DNA of 30,324 nt from CAZKFA01 sp964551925 (GTDB lineage Bacteria > Cyanobacteriota > Vampirovibrionia > LMEP-6097). The number at the start of each line of letters is the position of its first letter. Within the stretch, counting starts at the first letter, position 1. Under the pieces are notes generated by a model, which worked only from the letters and a program-made list of their open reading frames with translations, searched no databases and had not been told where the DNA came from. The DNA lies in assembly GCA_964551925.1 (NCBI GenBank), contig CAZKFA010000023.1, positions 1-30,324 of the forward strand. Reading direction: 5' to 3'. Positions 23,939-30,324 of the stretch are shown here, piece after piece. Both the position numbers and the translations under genes were made by a program.

Positions 23939-24934
23939 CTATTGTTGTGATTGAAGTAGTTGTAACCAATTGGTTTTAGCATCTCCTGTTTTAATACTAG
24001 TGAGGGCTAGTTGGGTATTGGTATAAACTTGGTCCAGGAAATTAGACTTATTGTTACTTAGGTAGATTAAGGCTGCTGCGTTTAAACAAGCAGTTTGTAT
24101 GCAGCTTTCAACCTGTGAGTCATTGTTTAGGATTTTATTGATGATCGAAGCATTTAAAATAGCGTCTTTACCTTGCAAGTCTTCGAAAGAGCCCCGAGCT
24201 AAATTATAATCTCGAGGATCAAATTTATATTCTTTATGACCATTATTGCTGATTTCATATATATGAGAAGAACTTGCTGAGCTTAATTCATCAAGAACAA
24301 ATTCTTTATCAAAAGTTATTGAATGAATCAGCAGAATTTTTTGGCGCGAACCACGCTTGATAATTTCCTCTGCTAAAGCCATCATTGTCCCTACCCACTC
24401 CGGTTTACCCACGCCAATTATTTGGCCTTCAAGCTTTACTGGATTAGCAAGAGGCGCGAGCAGGGACAGAAAACTAGTTTGTTTAAATTTGCGACAGGTT
24501 TGTTTTATAGGAGCAAGTAAGTCTCCAGAAATTTTACTAGCGTAAAAAGCAAGATGATATTTATCTAACCCCATTTTTTTCATATTGGTTTCGGCGTTAA
24601 GATTCAATCCTAGAGCTTCAAGTACGTCTATTGAGCCGGTTTGACTGGAGCTGGAGCGACCACCATGTTTGCAGATATTTACGTTGCAGGCAGCAGCAAT
24701 TATCGCTGCTGTTGTAGAGATATTAAAAGTATTAGATCTATCTCCACCAGTGCCGCAGCAATCAAAAATATTCTCTCCCCAATTTAAGATCGGAGATAGT
24801 TCTGTAATGTAATCTAAGAAATCTAAAATCTGCTCTGACCCAAAAGTATTAGAAGTTTCAATAAAAGACAATAAGTCTTTTTCTGTCATTGATGACAGAT
24901 TTTCAAAAAAAATTTTTGGTTGAATGGTAGTCAC
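23939..24934 (-). CDS. trpD: Anthranilate phosphoribosyltransferase
   Basis: Joins anthranilate to phosphoribosyl pyrophosphate in tryptophan synthesis. The PRPP-binding motif GTGGDRSNTFNIST is at 61-74, and KHGGRSSSSQTGSIDVLEALG at 89-109 matches the anthranilate-binding block (usually KHGNRxxSSxSGSADVLEALG). At 331 residues it has the family length. It starts 3 bases after the speD stop and is not accompanied by other trp genes, so its usual operon is split in this organism. A TrpD2-type paralogue is less likely because the canonical blocks are kept. Confidence 0.94.
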   Translation of the reverse strand: MTTIQPKIFFENLSSMTEKDLLSFIETSNTFGSEQILDFLDYITELSPILNWGENIFDCCGTGGDRSNTFNISTTAAIIAAACNVNICKHGGRSSSSQTGSIDVLEALGLNLNAETNMKKMGLDKYHLAFYASKISGDLLAPIKQTCRKFKQTSFLSLLAPLANPVKLEGQIIGVGKPEWVGTMMALAEEIIKRGSRQKILLIHSITFDKEFVLDELSSASSSHIYEISNNGHKEYKFDPRDYNLARGSFEDLQGKDAILNASIINKILNNDSQVESCIQTACLNAAALIYLSNNKSNFLDQVYTNTQLALTSIKTGDAKTNWLQLLQSQQ

Positions 24935-24937
24935 TGA

Positions 24938-25372
24938 CTAAGCTGCAACGAGTTCAGAGAAGTGTTGTTGTCTTTCACCTTCCAAAATCAAATGTGCTTT
25001 TGGTAGTGAGCGCGGGAATTCGCGTCCACGCATAATCAGTTGCTCGTCCCAAGTGTTTGGTTCAAACGCTTTGATTATTTCGTTTACAGCCATGCTCACG
25101 TCAAAATCTTTACAACTGAAAATATCAACAGTCAAGAAGCCCTTATCAGGGAAAGTATGAATAGCTAAGTGGCTTTCGGCAATAATGACAATGCCGCTTA
25201 AACCCCAATCATCTGGTACTAATCCTTGATATTGAAAAACATAAGGTGGCATAACTTTGGTCATGTCCATTTTTGCGGGAAGCTGATCGAGAATGTCAGT
25301 AAGAAGCTTTATGTCCGTTAGTTTGTGTCTTTTACAACCGTTAGCCTCTATCATTAAATGTGGTCCGAACAT
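24938..25372 (-). CDS. speD: S-adenosylmethionine decarboxylase proenzyme
   Basis: Pyruvoyl-dependent enzyme making decarboxylated SAM, the aminopropyl donor for spermidine. The self-cleavage motif ESH is at 66-68 (Ser67 becomes the pyruvoyl group), with LAIHTFP following, and the catalytic Cys is in DIFSCKDFD (Cys87). At 144 residues it is the short prokaryotic single-domain form. The start is firm: a strong AAGGAGG (25380-25386, minus strand) precedes the ATG, one of only two clear Shine-Dalgarno sites in this window. It is followed 3 bases later by trpD. The leader contains a 9-base-pair hairpin that might be regulatory. No spermidine synthase gene is nearby. Confidence 0.95.
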   Translation of the reverse strand: MFGPHLMIEANGCKRHKLTDIKLLTDILDQLPAKMDMTKVMPPYVFQYQGLVPDDWGLSGIVIIAESHLAIHTFPDKGFLTVDIFSCKDFDVSMAVNEIIKAFEPNTWDEQLIMRGREFPRSLPKAHLILEGERQQHFSELVAA

Positions 25373-25379
25373 TCGTTTG

Positions 25380-25386
25380 CCTCCTT
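25380..25386 (-). promoter_or_regulatory. Strong ribosome binding site of speD
   Basis: AAGGAGG on the minus strand, 7 bases before the ATG at 25372. It is notable because most genes in this window lack a Shine-Dalgarno sequence. Confidence 0.8.
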
Positions 25387-25406
25387 GTTATTCACGCTAG
25401 CCAAAG

Positions 25407-25430
25407 TTATTTTTCATAACTGAAAAATAA
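25407..25430 (-). promoter_or_regulatory. AT-rich hairpin in the speD leader
   Basis: TTATTTTTC and GAAAAATAA form a perfect 9-base inverted repeat around a 6-base loop, 20 bases upstream of the speD ribosome site. It could be an mRNA hairpin or an operator. A 12-base palindrome TGACTATAGTCA lies further upstream at 25454-25465. Confidence 0.4.
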
Positions 25431-25516
25431 ATAATAACAGCAAAGCCTCTAAATGACTATAGTCAATACTTAAATAAATCTTCAGATTCTAATAGGGGGC
25501 TTAATCGGGTAAACCC

Positions 25517-25546
25517 TTGGACGAATTCGCTAATACTTGTTATAAT
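25517..25546 (+). promoter_or_regulatory. Promoter of the gene at 25563
   Basis: TTGGAC at 25517-25522 and TATAAT at 25541-25546 are 18 bases apart. An ATG at 25545 overlaps the -10 and cannot be in the transcript, so the in-frame ATG at 25563 is the start. Confidence 0.6.
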
Positions 25547-25562
25547 GTATTACGACGTATTG

Positions 25563-26291
25563 ATGGATATAGCAGCTACTAATTTCTCAACCACTCCGAT
25601 CCCATTAACAGGTGGGCAAGCGCCAGCTCTGCGGCCAGCAACGGTCGTGCTTCAACCTAGTCGTAACATTGGTACAGACTTAGCAATTCCTGAGAACGCA
25701 ACTTTAAGAGCAGCAGAATCTTTTACTACGCTGAGACGATTAGGAGATTCTACTAAAAGTATAGTAAGTAAGGTTCTTAAGTTTGGAGCTTTTGTTGGAG
25801 CAACTGCTTCTGTTGCTGCAACTTTTGCATTGAATCTTAAGAGCGTTGGACTATTGTTTGCAATTCCTACTGCGATGGCTTTTTTTATTGCTCATACTCT
25901 GCAGAGGTCTTTAAAAGAAACTGATCCAAAATTTTTGACAGATCCATTACGTGACCTGAAGGCAATTAATCATGACCCACAAAAACTTGAAACTAATATG
26001 AATCAAGTTATGTACGTTATTGAGGATGCCAAGAAAGTTAAACCAGATAAACCAGAGTATGAACCAATTCAGGATGAGCTATCTAAACTAAAACATCTTA
26101 TCGAAGTACAAGCAAGGCAGTATGTTGGTGCAGAGGACGAACGTAGTCTAGGACTGGCTCAGGACATGCAAGTCTATCTTGAGGCTCTTGCTGGAATCCA
26201 AAGTAAGTCGGTGATTTCTCCAAATCTAACGACCGTGACTAATAAACCCTCATCAACTTTAGGATCCACTGAAAAATTCAAATTCTTCTAG
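25563..26291 (+). CDS. Unknown membrane protein with coiled-coil C-terminus
   Basis: 242 residues from the ATG at 25563. A polar Pro/Thr-rich N-terminus (about 1-65) is followed by two adjacent hydrophobic helices (about 73-108, KFGAFVGATASVAATFAL then SVGLLFAIPTAMAFFIAH) and a charged helical C-terminal region (about 112-205). No family recognised and no catalytic motif. It is divergent from speD. The 3' end is followed by a short gap with a weak hairpin. Confidence 0.7.
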   Translation: MDIAATNFSTTPIPLTGGQAPALRPATVVLQPSRNIGTDLAIPENATLRAAESFTTLRRLGDSTKSIVSKVLKFGAFVGATASVAATFALNLKSVGLLFAIPTAMAFFIAHTLQRSLKETDPKFLTDPLRDLKAINHDPQKLETNMNQVMYVIEDAKKVKPDKPEYEPIQDELSKLKHLIEVQARQYVGAEDERSLGLAQDMQVYLEALAGIQSKSVISPNLTTVTNKPSSTLGSTEKFKFF

Positions 26292-26317
26292 CAGGGGCAA
26301 CACACGCTTCCCGTGGT

Positions 26318-26333
26318 TTAGGCGGATGCCTAA
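26318..26333. terminator. Weak hairpin between convergent genes
   Basis: TTAGGC/GCCTAA, a 6-base-pair stem with a 4-base loop in the 47-base gap between the genes ending at 26291 and 26339. There is no T-run on either side, so intrinsic termination is doubtful. Confidence 0.25.
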
Positions 26334-26338
26334 TTGAA

Positions 26339-26872
26339 CTACATCGGAATCATTAGCTTCTGACCGACTTGTAGCGAGCGAGCACTGCGAATGTTATTAG
26401 CTCCACGAATTTTATTAACAGATTCTTCAGAGTATTGTCCGTAGAATTGTTTTGCGATTCTTTCTAGAGTGTCTCCAGATTTAACATGATATTCAACAAC
26501 AGAGGCCTTTTTAGATTTCAGCAAAGGAGATTGTGTTGCTAGTTCTTTGGTTGAGTTAGAATCAAGAATTACGTTTTCGACTTCTAATTCTTCATCCTCG
26601 TTTTGAGATTGAGGCATATCAGGCTTGGTATCGGTAGAGTTCAGGCTGACATTAGTACCTCTGACGATGACCTGCGTGTCAGAGATGGTATTTTTGTAAG
26701 TTTTGTGTGGAACGATAAGGACAAAAAATAAAACAGCTAAGATTACCGCTAGAAACACAATAATCCCGATTACCCAACCTTGGACATTTTTGTAATTGCG
26801 ATTGCTCAGCAGGCTAGAGTCCATTGGTTTAAAGAAAGAACCGACATCATTATCCAAATTAACTGAATTCAT
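26339..26872 (-). CDS. Membrane-anchored LysM-domain protein
   Basis: 177 residues. A short cytoplasmic N-terminus (about 1-30) and one transmembrane helix (about 31-50, WVIGIIVFLAVILAVLFFVLI) precede a low-complexity acidic linker and a C-terminal LysM domain (about 127-177, EYHVKSGDTLERIAKQFYG to VGQKLMIP). The topology places LysM in the periplasm, where it should bind the glycan strands of peptidoglycan. It lies 25 bases after the oligopeptide-binding protein gene on the same strand, so it is probably cotranscribed. Confidence 0.87.
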   Translation of the reverse strand: MNSVNLDNDVGSFFKPMDSSLLSNRNYKNVQGWVIGIIVFLAVILAVLFFVLIVPHKTYKNTISDTQVIVRGTNVSLNSTDTKPDMPQSQNEDEELEVENVILDSNSTKELATQSPLLKSKKASVVEYHVKSGDTLERIAKQFYGQYSEESVNKIRGANNIRSARSLQVGQKLMIPM

Positions 26873-26897
26873 AGGCTTTTATTATACTACATGCGTG

Positions 26898-28442
26898 TTA
26901 TTTAGAGACACTAATTTGGTCCAAAAATACCACGTCCATTGGATTAAGCTGAAAGTTTTTGACGTAATTTTTCTTGACTATGGTTTGTGTATCGATATAA
27001 AGTGCTGCGATGGCAGCAAGATCTTGTGTTAAAAGTTTCTCCGCTTGGGTATATAGTAATTTACGCTGTTTTGCGTCATTGCTTGCAGCAGCTAGTTGTA
27101 CCAATCTATCGTACTCAAGATTTGAGAATTTACCATAGTTGATTGCATTTTTGCTAGTGAATAATTGCATAAAAGTATCAGGATCAGGATAGTCAGCGCC
27201 CCAATTAAGTCTAAATAAATCTGGTGGATTGCTTTCTAGGGTACTTAAAAAAACCTTCCATTCCATTGCAATGATTTTGATTTTTACGTTTAATTCTTTA
27301 GCCCACATAGATTGTAAGCTTTCAGCTAATAATTTAGAATCCTCTCTACTTGGGATAAGAAACTCAAGCTCTGGGAAGCCCTTGCCATCAGGGAAACCGG
27401 CCATTGCTAATTTAGCTCTAGCTAATTCTGGATTATAAGCTTGGTATTTTTTGAGCGTTTCATAATCAAAAAGCGAACTCAGGCTTGGTGGTATCCAAGT
27501 ATGGTTTGCGACATCACCTTTGCCTTTAATTTTAACTAGTGCTTCTCGATTTATAGCAAGCGAGAAAGCCTGTCTAACTAAGTAATTATTAAAGGGTTTA
27601 CGTGTGGTATTAAATCCGATGTAAGTGTTGCGTAACAATAAAGTCTTCTCTGCATTTTTTAGATTTTTGTATTCACCCATGGGAATAGATCGAGAATCGA
27701 TCCAGTCGAATTGGTTGTTAAGATAGAGAGTGTATGCACTTGATTGTTCTTGCACCATAAAGAATTTCAGTGTTTGTACTTGATCGGCTTGTTTGCGATC
27801 AAGGTGGAACAGGGGATTACGCTCAAGAGTGATTTTGTATTCATGTTGCCATTCTGTAAGTTTGAAAGGCCCGTTGCTGACTAGGTTTGCTGGTTCAGTC
27901 CAGTCTTGCCCATATTGTGCAATTAAGTCTTTGCGGATAGGCAGAGTTAAGCCATAAGCTGTTAAATAAATAAAATAAGCAGCAGGGTGTTTTAGGTGAA
28001 TGATTAGAGTTGTATCGTCTATAGCCTTACTCTTTTCTAGGTCAATCATAGAGAGTAATTCAGCATAAGGTGCAACATTATTAGGGTCTTGAATTCTGAT
28101 AAATGAATCCACAAAATCCTGAGCAGTCACTTGTTTGCCATCAGTCCACTTGGCACGAGGATCGAGTTTGAAAATATATTCAGTTGCATCAGGGTTAATT
28201 TGCCATGATTGGGCACAGCCTGGCACTACGATAATATTGCCCGCAGAGTCAGTCCCAAAGCGGGTTAGACCAATCATGATATTACTAATAATATCAAAAG
28301 AGCTGAAATCACTAGCAAGGTTCCAATCTAATGTTGGTGGCTCATACCCAAGATTCATGCGCAGTGTAAAATCCGAGTCTTTATGTTGTGAGCAAGAACT
28401 CAGGACTATTAAGAAAAGTATTAGTAGTAAATTTCTAGGCAC
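26898..28442 (-). CDS. Oligopeptide ABC transporter substrate-binding lipoprotein
   Basis: 514 residues, SBP_bac_5 (OppA/DppA-like) family. The N-terminal lipobox VLSSC (Cys17) marks a lipoprotein. The mature start FTLRMNLGYEPPTLDWNLASD and the blocks FKLDPRAKWTDGKQVTAQDFVDSF, LVSNGPFKLTEW and NRKPFNNYLVRQAFSLAINREAL-type sequence are characteristic. The start is GTG and abuts the prepilin stop codon (TAAGTG). No permease or ATPase genes are adjacent, so it may serve a transporter encoded elsewhere. OppA- versus DppA- or NikA-type specificity cannot be told. Confidence 0.93.
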   Translation of the reverse strand: MPRNLLLILFLIVLSSCSQHKDSDFTLRMNLGYEPPTLDWNLASDFSSFDIISNIMIGLTRFGTDSAGNIIVVPGCAQSWQINPDATEYIFKLDPRAKWTDGKQVTAQDFVDSFIRIQDPNNVAPYAELLSMIDLEKSKAIDDTTLIIHLKHPAAYFIYLTAYGLTLPIRKDLIAQYGQDWTEPANLVSNGPFKLTEWQHEYKITLERNPLFHLDRKQADQVQTLKFFMVQEQSSAYTLYLNNQFDWIDSRSIPMGEYKNLKNAEKTLLLRNTYIGFNTTRKPFNNYLVRQAFSLAINREALVKIKGKGDVANHTWIPPSLSSLFDYETLKKYQAYNPELARAKLAMAGFPDGKGFPELEFLIPSREDSKLLAESLQSMWAKELNVKIKIIAMEWKVFLSTLESNPPDLFRLNWGADYPDPDTFMQLFTSKNAINYGKFSNLEYDRLVQLAAASNDAKQRKLLYTQAEKLLTQDLAAIAALYIDTQTIVKKNYVKNFQLNPMDVVFLDQISVSK

Positions 28443-29216
28443 TTAATTTCGTGGAGATACTGCTGTTTTGAACTCTACTTTAGTTTGGCTGTTACTGTCC
28501 ACCATTGCTACGTCTATTGTGAATAAATTTCTATAATCAACGTTGTAGAAATTATAATTAAATTCTGAGTTATAAGTAGAGAATTCTGCTGAGAGATCTT
28601 GGAACTGGATCGGGCTTATAAAGCCAGTTTTGTAAGATTTATCGGATTCATTATAGTTGGTTTCACCCTGCAGGTCTGGTGGTAATACCGGCCAATCTTT
28701 CGCGTTATTGCGGGTATAATCACCATCCTGATCTTTAACAAGGAATAATCGTAAGCGTGCTTTATCAGCAGCAATCTCGCCATCTCGATTTTTGATTTGA
28801 GCGACATAATAAAGGTAGTAGTCATATTTAGGTGTGGCTATTGCCTTTGTGCCATTGGTCTTGAGATCAAGTTTGCCATAGTCTTTTTGTTGTGCTAGGG
28901 CGAAGTAAATATAAGGCTTGCCATAAAAGAAATCATCCGGCAGAGGTACGTTGATATTGTAATTAGTGTTAGTGTAAATTAATTCTTTACTAGTTTGTTT
29001 GAGATTATAGGACATCTGTTCTAGTGCTGCTCTGGAGTTAGCTTGTAGTTTGCCGAGCTGGAAGCTTTTGTTGAATAATCGCCAGCCACTGTTGTAGTAG
29101 GCGTATAATAAGCCAATTACAATACCAATGATGCTAATTGCGACCATCATTTCAATTAATGAGTAGCCGTGAGACTTACGTTTATTGCTTTGTTGTAGTA
29201 GATTTAACTTAGGAAT
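28443..29216 (-). CDS. Type IV pilin-like prepilin (minor pseudopilin), non-canonical start
   Basis: A prepilin N-terminal motif is read in frame: basic residues, then SHG|YSLIEMMVAISIIGIVIGLLYAYY. It has the cleavage Gly, Glu at +5 and the hydrophobic helix of class III signal peptides, as in minor pilins and type II secretion pseudopilins. The first ATG in frame (29150) falls inside the motif (after YSLIE), which would remove the cleavage site. The frame is open upstream to a stop at 29226-29228, with no ATG, GTG or TTG. An ATT at 29216 is 7 bases after a minus-strand TGnTAGAAT, so I place the start there as an inference. The mature domain (about 200 residues) has a helical spine and a beta-rich C-terminus. 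The oligopeptide-binding gene follows immediately. Confidence 0.78.
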   Translation of the reverse strand: MPKLNLLQQSNKRKSHGYSLIEMMVAISIIGIVIGLLYAYYNSGWRLFNKSFQLGKLQANSRAALEQMSYNLKQTSKELIYTNTNYNINVPLPDDFFYGKPYIYFALAQQKDYGKLDLKTNGTKAIATPKYDYYLYYVAQIKNRDGEIAADKARLRLFLVKDQDGDYTRNNAKDWPVLPPDLQGETNYNESDKSYKTGFISPIQFQDLSAEFSTYNSEFNYNFYNVDYRNLFTIDVAMVDSNSQTKVEFKTAVSPRN

Positions 29217-29222
29217 AATTTC

Positions 29223-29231
29223 ATTCTATCA
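29223..29231 (-). promoter_or_regulatory. Candidate extended -10 of the prepilin gene
   Basis: Minus-strand TGnTAGAAT, with the hexamer at 29228-29223. The transcript would start near 29216, at the in-frame ATT. Confidence 0.4.
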
Positions 29232-29238
29232 GAGGTCT

Positions 29239-29832
29239 ATGGCAAAAATTATCGGCATTACAGGAAATATCGCTTGCGGTAAATCCTTAGTCGGCAAAAT
29301 TCTACAAGAGAAGGGTTATCAAGTTTTGGATAGCGATGATGTGGTGCGTGAACTTTATGCTAATGATGCTAAGGTGAGAGCTGAAATAATCGCCGAGTTT
29401 GGTACTTTGGATCGTAAGCAAATCGCGGCGCAAGTTTTTATGAATAATAAGGAAGCTGATCATAAGAGGCAGGTGCTCGAGTCCATTATTCATCCAGCGG
29501 TTGATAGGGAACTGCGTTTGTGGGTGAAGCAGCATAAAGACGAAGCTCTATTATTTAATTTAGTCCCACTATTATTTGAAGCTGGACTTGAAGATAGGTA
29601 TGATTATATTGTTTGTATAAAAACTAATCTAGACTTGCAAATCAAGCGCCTACAAGAACGTAATCCCGAGTTAAGTCTAGCCGAGATCAAGGCTAGGATC
29701 CAATCTCAAATGCCCCAAGAGCAGAAATGTTCTAGAGCTGATTATGTGCTTTCTAATAATGCTGGTTTGGATGATTTACGCTTAGAAGTTGATGAGTTAT
29801 TGGATACATTAATACCATCACCATTTAATTAG
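29239..29832 (+). CDS. coaE: Dephospho-CoA kinase
   Basis: Phosphorylates the 3'-hydroxyl of dephospho-CoA, the last step of coenzyme A synthesis. From the ATG at 29239 (197 residues) the P-loop GITGNIACGKS is at 6-16, followed by LDSDDVVRELY (with the usual DxD), HPAVDRELRLWV and the hydrophobic VPLLFEAGLEDRYDYIV block, then LQIKRLQERN (lid region). The upstream in-frame ATG at 29185 would add 18 residues not expected for the family, so it is not used. AGAGG lies only 3 bases before the start, too close for a good ribosome site. An intrinsic terminator follows at 29881. Confidence 0.95.
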   Translation: MAKIIGITGNIACGKSLVGKILQEKGYQVLDSDDVVRELYANDAKVRAEIIAEFGTLDRKQIAAQVFMNNKEADHKRQVLESIIHPAVDRELRLWVKQHKDEALLFNLVPLLFEAGLEDRYDYIVCIKTNLDLQIKRLQERNPELSLAEIKARIQSQMPQEQKCSRADYVLSNNAGLDDLRLEVDELLDTLIPSPFN

Positions 29833-29880
29833 TTTATTTATTGAATAATGCAAATAATTTTATAGTGCTTAATTGATCCT

Positions 29881-29901
29881 AGGGGACACCCCTGTTTTTT
29901 T
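29881..29901 (+). terminator. Intrinsic terminator after coaE
   Basis: AGGGG and CCCCT form a 5-base-pair stem around ACA, followed after one G by seven Ts. It sits 48 bases past the coaE stop. Confidence 0.75.
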
Positions 29902-30056
29902 AATTATTTTGGCAATTTTTATAATTTTTATATAATTTATAAAATAATCTTTAAATTCGAGTAATAATACTTTACTTTTATTCCTTAATACTATACAATA
30001 CTAATTTAGTGTTAATTTTGCATATACAATGACTATACAAAATAATCGGTCTATGT
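29902..30056. promoter_or_regulatory. Very AT-rich region with three TATACAA repeats
   Basis: TATACAA occurs at 29992-29998, 30023-30029 and 30034-30040, spaced 31 and 11 bases, close to three and one helical turns. The third copy occupies the -35 position of the promoter at 30057. They may be operator half-sites for the ribbon-helix-helix protein encoded just downstream; this is an inference. Confidence 0.4.
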
Positions 30057-30062
30057 TATAAT
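30054..30062 (+). promoter_or_regulatory. Extended -10 promoter of the final gene
   Basis: TGnTATAAT with the hexamer at 30057-30062; TATACA at 30034-30039 is a 4/6 -35 at 17-base spacing. It gives a leader of about 29 bases. Confidence 0.6.
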
Positions 30063-30083
30063 TACAGAATACATAATTCAAAT

Positions 30084-30088
30084 AGGAG
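30084..30088 (+). promoter_or_regulatory. Ribosome binding site of the final gene
   Basis: AGGAG, 9 bases before the ATG at 30098. It is one of only two clear Shine-Dalgarno sites in this window. Confidence 0.75.
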
Positions 30089-30097
30089 TGACTTAGA

Positions 30098-30324
30098 ATG
30101 ATAGAAAGTAAGAATAGAAAGAAAACTGGCCCTAAACCGCTTTACGGTGAGGCCAAAAAAATGGTTTCTTTTCGTCTTAGCCCAGAAGCTTTAAACATTA
30201 TCAAAAACTTAGCTGATAAAGAAGCCTTGAGCCAAGCGGAAGTGCTAGAAAGATGGGCTAGACAATTTAAAATTGCTGGTATTGTCGATACAGCTGAAAC
30301 TAGTATTCAAGCTAAACGTGAGTT
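30098..30324 (+). CDS. Ribbon-helix-helix-like DNA-binding protein, cut by the window edge
   Basis: The first 75 codons are visible and the frame is open to the window end. A basic, Pro-containing N-terminus (KNRKKTGPKPLYGEAKK) precedes VSFRLSPEALNIIKNLADKEALSQAEVLERWAR (residues 23-55). That matches a ribbon-helix-helix: a short beta strand, helix A, a turn, then helix B with the SxAEVLE pattern. Such proteins are usually autoregulated repressors or plasmid/toxin-antitoxin regulators. The gene has a canonical Shine-Dalgarno and an extended -10, unlike most genes here. Partner genes, if any, lie beyond the window. Confidence 0.72.
   Translation, partial: MIESKNRKKTGPKPLYGEAKKMVSFRLSPEALNIIKNLADKEALSQAEVLERWARQFKIAGIVDTAETSIQAKRE

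Noticed and set aside
23887..23982. Upstream in-frame extension of the small secreted protein into trpD
   Set aside because: It would read through a TATAAT and hide a clear signal peptide; the start at 23886 explains the data better.
25545..25562. ATG at 25545 as the start of the membrane protein
   Set aside because: It overlaps the TATAAT of a TTGGAC-18-TATAAT promoter, so it would not be in the transcript.
1..30324. tRNA genes, CRISPR arrays, transposases, attachment sites, riboswitches
   Set aside because: None could be recognised by eye on either strand; a covariance-model search was not possible here.

Overview
This window is a densely packed, AT-rich (estimated 38% GC) bacterial chromosome segment. 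It carries about 27 genes on both strands, with many convergent gene ends overlapping by a few bases. The gene set points to a diderm, pilus-bearing, free-living or host-associated bacterium. KdsD implies LPS/KDO synthesis, MqnE implies menaquinone made by the futalosine route, and there are a type IV-type prepilin, a lipoprotein peptide-binding protein and several secreted envelope proteins. A few features, mainly the GH31 N-terminus and the serine hydrolase, remind me of non-photosynthetic cyanobacterial relatives (Melainabacteria/Vampirovibrionia). That placement is a low-confidence inference. No tRNA, rRNA, CRISPR array, insertion sequence or phage module was seen. No gene-free stretch exceeds 300 bases; the longest is 29833-30097.

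Layout. 98-1096: Tat-signal-like unknown protein. 1086-2975 (-): GH31 alpha-glucosidase whose 5' end looks frameshifted. 3191-4552: kdsD and a small membrane protein. 4542-8490 (-): methyltransferase, ruvB and a CHASE2-type sensor with a degenerate kinase domain. 8553-13218 (+): unknown protein, mqnE, a catalytically dead M23 protein, a sulfotransferase and pdxJ. 13215-15427 (-): mgtE coupled to a secreted TIM-barrel protein. 15614-18562 (+): cdsA, an unknown membrane protein and a class A beta-lactamase-like serine hydrolase. 18555-20350 (-): DoxX and an acyl-CoA dehydrogenase interrupted by a scaffold gap. 20460-22277 (+): secreted subtilase with EF-hand loops. 22257-25372 (-): speD, trpD, a small secreted protein, a MreD-like membrane protein and ung. 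25563-26291 (+): unknown membrane protein. 26339-29216 (-): prepilin, oligopeptide-binding lipoprotein and LysM protein. 29239-29832 (+): coaE. 30098-end: start of a ribbon-helix-helix-like protein.

The window is mostly housekeeping, and I see no complete novel defence or biosynthetic system. The most interesting signals lie in gene expression. (1) Many genes have a good -10 hexamer, often TGnTATAAT, only 6-9 nt before the start codon, which is the geometry of leaderless mRNAs. (2) A short motif, ATTATTCCC(A), recurs in four intergenic regions, three of them divergent. (3) Two genes (GH31 and the prepilin) have conserved protein sequence extending upstream of any canonical start codon. (4) Two proteins, the M23 protein and the CHASE2 kinase, keep their fold but have lost their catalytic residues.
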